From positions 1-35,606 of the forward strand of contig CALUHX010000031.1 of NCBI GenBank assembly GCA_944320555.1: a stretch of 35,606 nt of DNA, written 5' to 3'. Each line of letters opens with the position of its first letter. The first letter of the stretch is position 1. The stretch is from an uncultured Butyricimonas sp. Lineage in GTDB: Bacteria > Bacteroidota > Bacteroidia > Bacteroidales > Marinifilaceae. Below, piece after piece: positions 7,879-15,745 of this stretch. The position numbers were made by a program, and so were the translations under genes. The notes under the pieces were generated by a model. That model was not told where the DNA came from, did not search any database, and saw only the letters and a program-made list of their open reading frames with translations.

Positions 7879-9084
7879 TCACGAGCGTCCTTGCCCGAAC
7901 GGTTCCATGGCCCGTTGGAAGATGCCGTGCAGGTAGGCGATGGTCATGCCGTAGTTGCTCACGGGCACGCCGGCCTCGATGGCCGGGCGCAGGCGGGTGC
8001 GCAATTGGCGGGCGGTGATCATGCACCCTCCGCATTGGATGATCATGGCGTAGTCTGTCACGGGCCGGGAGATGGCGTCCAGTCCTGCGATGAAGTCGAA
8101 CTCTAAACGCTTTCCCGTGCGCTCCCGCAGCCAGCGGGGAATCTTGTGTCGGCCGATGTCCTCGCATGACACGTGGTGCGAGCATGACTCCAGCATCAGC
8201 ACCCGGTCACCGTCCCGCAATTCGTCGATGTGCGGTGTGCCCCGCAGGTAGGCGGCGAAGTCTCCCTTGTGGCGTGCCAGCACGATGCTGAAACTCGTGA
8301 GGGGAATTTCAGCGGGAATCAGCGGCGCCACTTTTTTGAACACTTGGCTGTCCGTGATGGCCAGTCGCGGGCGTATCCCCGTTTGGGTGAGGAACGGTGT
8401 GATTTCCTCCGGTTGCAGGGTGATGGCTGCGCAATGGTTGTCCAGAATGTCCCGCGTCACTTGCACTTGCGGCAGAATCATGCGCCCGGCGGGGGCCTCC
8501 GAGTCTATCGGGGTGATGAGCAGCACGATGTCGCCTGGATGGAGCAAGTCGCCGATAAGGGACTTCGGCGCGTCGTTCCCTTGCTTTTTCCACACCTCTT
8601 TGATGGCCTCCACCACGGGTTCCGGCGTGTCCGCGCGGGTGGAAAAGTCAATGACGGGACATCCGAGCTCTTTTTCCAATGTCTTTTGCAAATTGTCGTC
8701 CAGTGGCTGCTCGTCACGTTTGTTGTGTACGATGATGAACGGCAATTCCTCTTTGTGGAGTTTCTCCACAAGGGCTCTTTCCTCTGGCCCGAATTGGTTT
8801 CCGGAAATCACGAGCAGGGCGACATCGGCCTGCTCGATGGCTTGCAACGTCTTGCCCACCCGTTTCTCGCCCAGCGTCCCGTCGTCGTCAAAGCCTGCCG
8901 AGTCGATGAATATCACGGAGGCGAACCCCGGAATCTCGTAACTTCGTTTCACGAGGTCTGTCGTGGTGCCGGCCACCTCCGACACGATGGAGGTCTCCTG
9001 GCCCGTCAGCAGGTTGATGAGCGAGCTTTTCCCTTTGTTCCTTCTGCCGAGAATGATGACATGCAATTTGTTTTCTTTGCCCAT
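7879..9084 (-). CDS. hydF: [FeFe]-hydrogenase H-cluster maturation GTPase HydF
   Basis: HydF is the scaffold GTPase on which the 2Fe subcluster of [FeFe]-hydrogenase is completed after HydE and HydG. The 401-residue product opens with a GTPase domain: P-loop GRRNKGKSS at 13-21, switch GTTTD, DSAGFDD, NKRD. It ends with the HydF cluster ligands Cys301-x-His303 and, 47 residues later, Cys351-GG-Cys354, matching CxH(46-53)CxxC. I chose the ATG at 9084 because the P-loop then begins at the usual position; the frame stays open upstream but overlaps the regulator gene. It starts 11 bp after that regulator's stop, so the two are probably co-transcribed. hydE, hydG and a hydrogenase are not in the window. 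Confidence 0.93.
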   Translation of the reverse strand: MGKENKLHVIILGRRNKGKSSLINLLTGQETSIVSEVAGTTTDLVKRSYEIPGFASVIFIDSAGFDDDGTLGEKRVGKTLQAIEQADVALLVISGNQFGPEERALVEKLHKEELPFIIVHNKRDEQPLDDNLQKTLEKELGCPVIDFSTRADTPEPVVEAIKEVWKKQGNDAPKSLIGDLLHPGDIVLLITPIDSEAPAGRMILPQVQVTRDILDNHCAAITLQPEEITPFLTQTGIRPRLAITDSQVFKKVAPLIPAEIPLTSFSIVLARHKGDFAAYLRGTPHIDELRDGDRVLMLESCSHHVSCEDIGRHKIPRWLRERTGKRLEFDFIAGLDAISRPVTDYAMIIQCGGCMITARQLRTRLRPAIEAGVPVSNYGMTIAYLHGIFQRAMEPFGQGRS

Positions 9085-9095
9085 GTGCTTACAGT

Positions 9096-10256
9096 TTAGC
9101 GGTATGTTTCGACGTCTTCCTTTGTGATGGTCGCGTCGCAGAGAATGATTAATCGTTCGATTACGTTGCGCAGTTCCCGGATATTTCCAGTCCAATTGCA
9201 AGCCTGCAGGGCTTTTATGGCCTCCGGGGTCAGCCGTTTTGTGGGGATTCCCATCTCGGCGCATATTGTTTTGAGGAAATAATCCGTCAGGGGTTCCACG
9301 TCCTCGATGCGCTCGTTCAACGAGGGAACGCGGATGAGAATGACGCTGAGCCGGTGGTAGAGGTCTTCCCGGAAGTTGCCTTTGGCTATCTCTTCTTTGA
9401 GGTCCTTGTTTGTGGCGGCGATTACGCGCACGTCCACGGAAATGTCCGTGTCTCCGCCCACCCGGCTTATCTTTTGTTCTTGTAACGCCCGCAGCACTTT
9501 GGCTTGGGCGTTCAGGCTCATGTCCCCGATTTCGTCCAAAAAGAGCGTTCCCCCGTTCGCCAGTTCGAATTTCCCTTTCTTTTGTTTGATGGCCGACGTG
9601 AACGACCCTTTTTCATGGCCGAACAGTTCGCTCTCGATGAGTTCCGAGGGAATGGCGGCGCAATTGACTTCCACGAATGCGTTGTCCTTGCGGTGGCTCA
9701 GCTCGTGCAGCTCGTGGGCCACCAGCTCCTTGCCCGACCCGTTGGGCCCAGTGATGAGGATGCGGGCGTCCGACGGGGCCACTTTTTCGATGATGGCCCT
9801 CACGTGATTGATTGCCTCCGAGTTGCCTATCATCTGGTATTTCTTGCTTATCTTGTTTTTGAGTTTTTTTGTCTCGTGAATCAGCTCGTGCTTGTCCGTG
9901 GCGTTTTTCACGGTGATTAGCAGGCGATTCAAGTCTAACGGCTTCTCTATGAAGTCGAATGCCCCCTTGCGTATGGCTTCCACGGCGGTGTCAATGGTTC
10001 CATGTCCCGAAATCATAATGACCGGAGTGTCCGGAGAGAACTCCTTGATGCGTTCCAGCACTTCAATTCCGTCCATCTTGGGCATTTTGATGTCGCAGAA
10101 CACCACGTTGGGTTTTTCCGTCTTGATGGCCACCAGTCCCTCCATTCCGTTTTCAGACAGGATGACCTCGTGTCCTTCGTATTCGAAGATGTCTTTTAGG
10201 GTGTTACGTATGCCCCTTTCGTCGTCGATGATTAAAATTTTAGACATAAATTCCAT
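9096..10256 (-). CDS. Sigma-54-dependent response regulator lacking a DNA-binding domain
   Basis: The 386-residue NtrC-type protein has a receiver domain (about 5-122, phosphoacceptor Asp55 in FCDIKMPKMDG) and an AAA+ sigma-54 activation domain (about 142-370; Walker A at Lys176; GTLFLDEIGD). The sigma-54 contact loop reads GSFTSA (217-222) instead of GAFTGA. The chain stops right after the AAA+ lid at IRELRNVIERL, so the Fis-type helix-turn-helix is absent. I recall conserved Bacteroidota proteins of this shape, so it is probably not a recent truncation. The start may be the ATG at 10247, giving the usual MSKILIIDDE. hydF follows 11 bp later. No sensor kinase is adjacent. Confidence 0.92.
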   Translation of the reverse strand: MEFMSKILIIDDERGIRNTLKDIFEYEGHEVILSENGMEGLVAIKTEKPNVVFCDIKMPKMDGIEVLERIKEFSPDTPVIMISGHGTIDTAVEAIRKGAFDFIEKPLDLNRLLITVKNATDKHELIHETKKLKNKISKKYQMIGNSEAINHVRAIIEKVAPSDARILITGPNGSGKELVAHELHELSHRKDNAFVEVNCAAIPSELIESELFGHEKGSFTSAIKQKKGKFELANGGTLFLDEIGDMSLNAQAKVLRALQEQKISRVGGDTDISVDVRVIAATNKDLKEEIAKGNFREDLYHRLSVILIRVPSLNERIEDVEPLTDYFLKTICAEMGIPTKRLTPEAIKALQACNWTGNIRELRNVIERLIILCDATITKEDVETYR

Positions 10257-10270
10257 TTTGGTAAGTCCCG

Positions 10271-10278
10271 CAAATTTA
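10271..10278 (-). promoter_or_regulatory. -7 promoter element for the regulator-hydF unit
   Basis: On the minus strand the sequence reads TAAATTTG, an exact TAnnTTTG match 15 bp before the ATG at 10256. A TTTC at minus-strand 10302-10299 lies 20 bp upstream, close to the TTTG -33 consensus. Confidence 0.55.
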
Positions 10279-10314
10279 ACTAATTATCTTTAATGTGGGA
10301 AATTGAGCATGTTT

Positions 10315-10348
10315 TTTGATAGGATTAAAGATAAAATCCCTATATTTG
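10315..10348 (+). promoter_or_regulatory. Promoter for the patatin-barrel gene
   Basis: TTTG at 10315-10318 and TATATTTG at 10341-10348 match the -33 and -7 elements of Bacteroidota promoters. The 22-bp spacing is slightly long. The ATG is 33 bp after the -7 box. Confidence 0.55.
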
Positions 10349-10380
10349 GATGAGTATTTATCGCATAAATTCTTGATTGT

Positions 10381-12573
10381 ATGAGACGGATTGGAATAGT
10401 GTTGTTGGCATTGCTGATGGCCGTGGCCGCGGACGCCCAACGCAAAAAAGTCGGGTTGGTTTTGAGTGGCGGTGGGGCCAAGGGTGTGGCGCATATCGGA
10501 GTGTTGAAAGTTTTGGAGGAGGCCGGGATACCCATCGATTGCATCGTGGGCACCAGCATGGGGTCCATCGTGGGCGGTTTGTACGCCATTGGTTATGATG
10601 CTTGTGCGATGGACACGCTGGTGAGGTGTCAGGATTGGCCCTTCCTTCTGAGCGACAAGGTGTATCGCTATAATCTGCCTTTTTCGGAAAAGGAATCCAC
10701 GGAGAAATACCTCCTTTCCGTGCCCATCCGAAAAAAAGGCGGAATTTCCCTTCCGTCGGGGTTCATCAGCGGTCAGAACATATATAATCTTTTCTCTGAC
10801 CTTACTATCGGTTATCACGACTCCCTTGATTTTTCCACCCTTCCCATTCCGTTCGCCTGCGTGGCGAGCAACCTGGTCGATGGCAAGGATGTCATTCTTG
10901 ACAAGGGCTATTTGCCTCTCTGCCTGAGGGCCAGCATGGCTATCCCGGGGGTGTTCGCCCCTGTGCGCCAAGGGGGCATGGTGTTGGTGGACGGGGGAAT
11001 CTCGAACAACTTCCCTGTCGACGTGGCTCGGAGAATGGGGGCGGATGTGATAATTGGGGTTGATGTGCAGTCTGATTTGAAGAACGAGAAAGGTCTGGAG
11101 TCTGTCACCGGCATTATTGACCAGCTTGTCTCTTTTTTGGGCATTCAGAAATATGAGGACAACAAGAAATTGGTCGATATTTACATCAAGCCGGATGTCA
11201 CGCCTTATTCGGCGGCCAGTTTCTCGCGGGACGCCATCGACACGTTGATAGCCCGCGGCGAGAAGGTCGCCCGCTCGCAGTGGGATGAGTTGATGGCCTT
11301 GAAGCGTGAGTTGGGGCTGGAAGAGTCGGAAAACAAGGAAAAGCCTCGGAGAAATGTGGTGGAGATGGACGACACTGTGGCTGTCTCCCGCATTCATTTC
11401 GTCGGCATCAACGAGCGGGACGAGAAATGGTTGCGGCGCCAGGTGCGCATCAAAGACCACAGCCTTGTCACCCGCGACGATTTGCATCAGGCCATAGCCG
11501 AGCTTTACGGCATTGGAGCTTTCTCCAGTGTCACCTACCGTTTGTGCGGAATGGGGCCTGAGTATGAGTTGGAATTGATTCTGCGCATGAAGTCCATGAG
11601 TTCCTTGAATCTCGGTTTTCGCTTCGATACGGAGGAAATGGCGGCCATCTTGCTCAATTCCACCATCACGCACCGCGATTTGCGGGGGTCGCGCCTTTCC
11701 CTGACGGGACGTCTTAGCATGAATCCTTACGTGAAACTGGAGTATTCTCTCGGGAGCACCTTCTTGTGGCGTTTCACCTTGGGTTACACTTTTAGATACA
11801 ATGACATCGACATTTATTCCAAAGGAGACAAGACGGATAACGTCACCTTCTCTTACCACCAGGGCAAACTGGGGCTTTCGGACATCTATTATCGTAATTT
11901 CCGCTTGCAGTTGGGCTTGCGTTACGAGTATTTCGATTACGACTCCTTTATGTTTTCCGCCGACGGACATAGTTTCTATGTGAAACCGGAAGGCTTTTTT
12001 AGCTATTACGGGGAAATGCGTCTGGAGACTTTCGACAAGCGTTATTTTCCGGAGCAGGGGCTTTCCTTGAAGGCCGACTATGCGCTTTATACGGATAATT
12101 TTGTCACTTACGATGGCGGTGCGCCTTTTTCCGCGGTGTCCCTTGACCTTCAGACCGTCGTGCCCATCACGAGGCGTGTCAAGCTTTTGCCCTCCATTTA
12201 TGGAAGGGTGCTGATTGGCAACACGATACCCTATCCTTATCTCAATTACATGGGGGGAACTCTCGAAGGGCGTTATATCGATCACCAGCTTCCTTTCACG
12301 GGCATCCGCGATGTGGAGACATTTAAGAATTCCGTTGTCGCCGGCAAATTGAACTTGCGCTACCGTTTGGGACGCAACCATTATATATCCATGGTCGGGA
12401 ATTACGCCAAGCAGGAGGACAATTTCTTTGACATTCTTGGAGGGGACGATATCTGGGGCGGGGGAGTGGGTTACTCTTATAACAGCATTGTGGGGCCTAT
12501 CGATTTCCTGTTCTCCACTTCGAGTTGGACGAAAAAGTTGGGTTTTTATTTTAATTTGGGTTTTTATTTTTAG
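10381..12573 (+). CDS. Patatin-like phospholipase fused to an outer-membrane beta-barrel
   Basis: The 730-residue protein begins with a signal peptide (about 1-19). A patatin domain (23 to ~230) follows with the oxyanion motif SGGGAKG (29-35), nucleophile Ser59 in GTSMG and catalytic Asp204 in VDGG. Next comes a POTRA-like segment (about 335-405), then a C-terminal Omp85/D15-type barrel ending in aromatic residues (YFNLGFYF). This is the layout of type Vd autotransporters such as PlpD and of the patatin-Omp85 proteins common in Bacteroidota. The lipase would be exported and anchored in or released from the outer membrane. apbE begins 6 bp downstream. Whether the lipase is cleaved off is not visible. 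Confidence 0.92.
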   Translation: MRRIGIVLLALLMAVAADAQRKKVGLVLSGGGAKGVAHIGVLKVLEEAGIPIDCIVGTSMGSIVGGLYAIGYDACAMDTLVRCQDWPFLLSDKVYRYNLPFSEKESTEKYLLSVPIRKKGGISLPSGFISGQNIYNLFSDLTIGYHDSLDFSTLPIPFACVASNLVDGKDVILDKGYLPLCLRASMAIPGVFAPVRQGGMVLVDGGISNNFPVDVARRMGADVIIGVDVQSDLKNEKGLESVTGIIDQLVSFLGIQKYEDNKKLVDIYIKPDVTPYSAASFSRDAIDTLIARGEKVARSQWDELMALKRELGLEESENKEKPRRNVVEMDDTVAVSRIHFVGINERDEKWLRRQVRIKDHSLVTRDDLHQAIAELYGIGAFSSVTYRLCGMGPEYELELILRMKSMSSLNLGFRFDTEEMAAILLNSTITHRDLRGSRLSLTGRLSMNPYVKLEYSLGSTFLWRFTLGYTFRYNDIDIYSKGDKTDNVTFSYHQGKLGLSDIYYRNFRLQLGLRYEYFDYDSFMFSADGHSFYVKPEGFFSYYGEMRLETFDKRYFPEQGLSLKADYALYTDNFVTYDGGAPFSAVSLDLQTVVPITRRVKLLPSIYGRVLIGNTIPYPYLNYMGGTLEGRYIDHQLPFTGIRDVETFKNSVVAGKLNLRYRLGRNHYISMVGNYAKQEDNFFDILGGDDIWGGGVGYSYNSIVGPIDFLFSTSSWTKKLGFYFNLGFYF

Positions 12574-12579
12574 AAAGAG

Positions 12580-13572
12580 ATGAGCAAAAAGAATTTTGTT
12601 TTATTGTGTGTGATTGGTTTGTTGGCGGGCTGCGGCGGACCTTCCTATCGCTCGGAAACGGGGACGATCTACGGCACGATTTATCATATCACCTACGAAA
12701 GCACCGATGATTACGCTTTGGATATCCGGCGTGAGATGGAGCGGGTCAACCAGTCTTTGTCGATGTTTAATCCCCGGTCGGTGGTCGCCCGTTGGAACCG
12801 CGGCGAGACGGAGGTGGTCGATACCCTCTTCCTTGAAATGTGGGCGAAGGCCAGGGAAGTGCACGATGTGTCCGGGGGTGCGTTCGACGTCACCGTGGCC
12901 CCGCTCGTGAACGCTTGGGGGTTTGGCACGGAAGGCAAGCAAATGCCGGAGCCCGGCGAGGTCGATTCTCTTCTCTCCATCGTGGGGATGGACAAGGTGG
13001 TTCAGGAGGGCGACAGGTTGGTGAAGACCGTGCCCGGGGTGCAGATCGACGCCAGTTCCATCGCCAAGGGATTGGGGGTCGATTTGGTGGCCGAGTTTTT
13101 TGACCGTCACGGCGTGGCTAATTATATGATTGAAATAGGAGGGGAAATCCGGGTGAGGGGAAAGAGCGCCAAAGACAGGCCTTGGCGCATCGGCATCGAC
13201 AAGCCGGTGGACGACTCCACGGCCCTCTCTCGACAGTTGCAGACAATCTTGGAACTGACGGGTGGCTCTTTGGCGACTTCCGGCAATTATCGTCGTTATT
13301 ACGTCGTGGACGGGAAAAAGTATGCCCATACCATCGACCCGAAAACCGGCCGGCCCGTTCAGCGCGATATCGTGGGGGCTTCCGTTTACGCTCCGACTTG
13401 CATGGAGGCCGACGCCTACGCCACGGCGTTCATGGTCTTGGGCATGGAGGAGGCCAGGCGTGTCGTGCGGGAGGTGCCTGCCGTCGAGGCGTGTCTGATT
13501 TACGTGACTCCCGAGGGCAAAATGGACGTTTGGATGTCCGAGGGCATTCGGAAACTTGTTTTGGAGGAATAG
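12580..13572 (+). CDS. apbE: FAD:protein FMN transferase (ApbE), lipoprotein
   Basis: ApbE attaches FMN from FAD to threonine residues of partner proteins such as NqrB/NqrC or RnfG/RnfD. The 330-residue product has a lipoprotein signal (LLAGC, Cys18), SGGAFDVTVAPLVNAWGFG, the DASSIAKGLGVD motif, SGNYRRYY with HTIDPKTGRP, and a C-terminal ADAYATAF metal-binding motif, all typical of ApbE. It would act on the periplasmic face of the inner membrane. It is 6 bp after the patatin gene and 1 bp before the next gene, and its 3' end carries the next gene's ribosome site. Its substrate proteins are not encoded here. Confidence 0.94.
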   Translation: MSKKNFVLLCVIGLLAGCGGPSYRSETGTIYGTIYHITYESTDDYALDIRREMERVNQSLSMFNPRSVVARWNRGETEVVDTLFLEMWAKAREVHDVSGGAFDVTVAPLVNAWGFGTEGKQMPEPGEVDSLLSIVGMDKVVQEGDRLVKTVPGVQIDASSIAKGLGVDLVAEFFDRHGVANYMIEIGGEIRVRGKSAKDRPWRIGIDKPVDDSTALSRQLQTILELTGGSLATSGNYRRYYVVDGKKYAHTIDPKTGRPVQRDIVGASVYAPTCMEADAYATAFMVLGMEEARRVVREVPAVEACLIYVTPEGKMDVWMSEGIRKLVLEE

Positions 13573-13573
13573 C

Positions 13574-15475
13574 ATGTGGTGCCGTTTGTTGATAGGAATC
13601 TTCGTTTGTTGGCTTTTGGGGGTGGCGGACGGGTTTGCCGGGCCTTTGTCAGAACGGGTGTGCGAGAGGACGCTTCCTTGCGACACGGTGTCGCATGGCT
13701 CGATTGTTTTTCTCCCGGATAGTTTGATTCGCGACAGCCTGAAATACGAGTACAAGAAAATCAAGAGTTTCGCCTATCGGTGGAAGTGGGGGAGGGAATT
13801 GTACAAGATGGTTTTCGTTAACCCGAACAAAATCAACATTGACATCGTGGAAACGCAAAACAGCGAGGATCGCTATCAGGCTTACCGTGGAAAAAGAATC
13901 CGGAACATCCGCGTGTGGGTCTTGCCCCCGTTCGGCTCCAGCATTCAGGACACGGTGCTCATCCGCGACAGCCTTTCCTGGTTTTTGGGCGTGGCGAATT
14001 CCCTTCACCAAAGTTCTTCGGAGAAAATGCTGAAAAAGCAGATGACCCTGCGGCCGGGAATGGAGATCGACCCTTTCGAGATTGTGCAGAATGAATTGTT
14101 GTTGAAAGAGCTGGACATCGTGGACGACGCCTTGATAGAAGTGAGAGACGTGGAAGGAAGCGCGGATGAGGTGGACTTGTTGGTGATTTGTAAAGACGAG
14201 TTCTCCTGGACGGGGGAGGTGCAAAGCAACTTTCTCAACTCCTTTGATGTCGGCATAGAGACGCAAAACCTTTTCCGCCTGGGACACACCGCGCGCTATG
14301 AGATTAGTTATCGGGGAAGCAGGCACCAAAAATGGGGCAACGAGGTGGAATACACGGTCAACAATCTGTGGGGAAGTTATTTCGACTTTCAGGGACTGTA
14401 CCACAACACCTACAGGGAAGACTTGTGGAGGCTCGAGGCGGGCCGCCGTTTCCTTACCTACAAGACTCCTTGGGCGGGAGGCGTTGCCCTTAGTCGGGTG
14501 TATTCGTCCAGCACCTTGGTCGACAGGGACATCACGAAACTCGTGGACCTGTTCAACTACCGCTTGGTGGACGCGTGGGTCGGCAGGGCTTTTCGTTTGC
14601 CCGAGAAGTTCAGCTATTACCAGAACATTTACCTCTCAGGGCGTTTCACGGCCACTCAGTTCGTCGACCGCCCCGAGGTCTCGAGCGACACCAATCACTA
14701 CTATTACGACCGTCATTCGGTCATCGGGGCGCTCACCTACCGGAAACTGAAATATTACAAGGCGAATCTTATTTACGACTTCGGGCGCACGGAGGATATT
14801 CCTTCCGGTCTTTCGGGTGTGCTCATTTTCGGTTATGAGAAGAGCGATTTCTCCAGATATGCCTACCTTGGCACCGAATGGCATTATTCTTGGTTCGACA
14901 ACGAGAACCAGAGTTACTATGCGTTCTACGCCGCCCTCGGCTCATATTGGAACGGGAACACCTCCGAGAGCGGAGTGGCGAAGGCGGGCGCCAACTACAT
15001 AAGCCGGCTCTACAACCTCTCCCGCCACCGGATGCGTTTCTACGCCAATCTCGACTACATCCATGGCTTCCGGCGTAACCCTGACGATTACATCTATTTC
15101 GACGACAACGCCATCCGCGGATTCGACTCCGACACCCTCCGCGGCACGCAGCGTCTCGGGGCTTCGGTTTCCGCCACGCTTTTCCTTCCTTACATCAAGC
15201 GGGGGTTCCGCGCCTCGGTTTCCGCCTTTGTCGACGCAGGCGTGCTCGCCCCCGCCCACAAGTCCGTCTTTCAAAGCCAGACCTATTGGGGGGTGGGGTT
15301 CAGTCTGAACCTCCGCAATGACAATTTGATATTCAAAAACATCAGTTTGCGCGTGGGATTCTATCCCAACGTCCCGCCGGACGCCCATCTCATCGAGTTC
15401 GACATGTCGAGCGAGCGGCGGGACGGATTCCATGACTTCCGTGTCACCAAGCCCGAGCCGGTCAGCTACGAGTGA
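13574..15475 (+). CDS. BamA/TamA-like outer-membrane protein (POTRA + barrel)
   Basis: The 633-residue protein has a signal peptide (about 1-22). POTRA-like segments follow (about 85-215; note the LRPGMEIDPFEIVQNELLLKE pattern), then a C-terminal ~400-residue region of alternating strands rich in Tyr, Phe, Gly and Asn, as in Omp85-superfamily barrels. It does not end in Phe/Trp like classical BamA; the last residues are polar. I chose ATG 13574 because GGAGG at 13563-13567 is well placed and a longer frame has only a TTG start. It is linked to apbE (1-bp gap). A role in outer-membrane protein or lipid handling is likely; the exact partner is unknown. It meets the small minus-strand gene after 3 bp with no obvious terminator. 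Confidence 0.75.
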   Translation: MWCRLLIGIFVCWLLGVADGFAGPLSERVCERTLPCDTVSHGSIVFLPDSLIRDSLKYEYKKIKSFAYRWKWGRELYKMVFVNPNKINIDIVETQNSEDRYQAYRGKRIRNIRVWVLPPFGSSIQDTVLIRDSLSWFLGVANSLHQSSSEKMLKKQMTLRPGMEIDPFEIVQNELLLKELDIVDDALIEVRDVEGSADEVDLLVICKDEFSWTGEVQSNFLNSFDVGIETQNLFRLGHTARYEISYRGSRHQKWGNEVEYTVNNLWGSYFDFQGLYHNTYREDLWRLEAGRRFLTYKTPWAGGVALSRVYSSSTLVDRDITKLVDLFNYRLVDAWVGRAFRLPEKFSYYQNIYLSGRFTATQFVDRPEVSSDTNHYYYDRHSVIGALTYRKLKYYKANLIYDFGRTEDIPSGLSGVLIFGYEKSDFSRYAYLGTEWHYSWFDNENQSYYAFYAALGSYWNGNTSESGVAKAGANYISRLYNLSRHRMRFYANLDYIHGFRRNPDDYIYFDDNAIRGFDSDTLRGTQRLGASVSATLFLPYIKRGFRASVSAFVDAGVLAPAHKSVFQSQTYWGVGFSLNLRNDNLIFKNISLRVGFYPNVPPDAHLIEFDMSSERRDGFHDFRVTKPEPVSYE

Positions 15476-15478
15476 GCC

Positions 15479-15745
15479 TCACTTTTTAAAAAAGCGGCAC
15501 ACGACCACGTACATCCGCCACCAAATGACGAGAATCAACGCCACGGACAATATCCACGTCAGCCACGGCGCCGTGTCGAGAAATTTGTGGAACATCATGT
15601 ACACCCCCCTCACGCTGTTCAGCGGATTCATGCCCAGCCACGTGAAACGCACCGACGGCGGCGCCGCCGCCATCGAGGTCACGCCAAGCAACACGGCCAA
15701 CGCCGCGAAAGAAAGCGCCAATGCGAGTAAGTTAATCTTTTTCAT
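15479..15745 (-). CDS. Small two-helix membrane protein, unknown function
   Basis: The 88-residue protein has two hydrophobic segments (about 6-27 and 60-82) and a basic C-terminal tail (CRFFKK). I do not recognise the family. Its ATG lies inside the last codons of the penicillin-binding protein gene (14-bp overlap), in another frame, suggesting translational coupling. A helper or stability role for that protein would be inference only. The 3' end is 3 bp from the convergent barrel gene. Confidence 0.7.
   Translation of the reverse strand: MKKINLLALALSFAALAVLLGVTSMAAAPPSVRFTWLGMNPLNSVRGVYMMFHKFLDTAPWLTWILSVALILVIWWRMYVVVCRFFKK

Noticed and set aside
9096-9150. Frameshift removing the helix-turn-helix of the sigma-54 regulator
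   Set aside because: Only 11 bp separate its stop from hydF and no Fis-like helix is encoded in other frames there; the short form also fits relatives I recall from this phylum.
10276-12381. 701-codon minus-strand frame opposite the patatin-barrel gene
   Set aside because: It is antisense of a well-supported gene; composition is His/Arg/Gln-rich and no family is recognisable.
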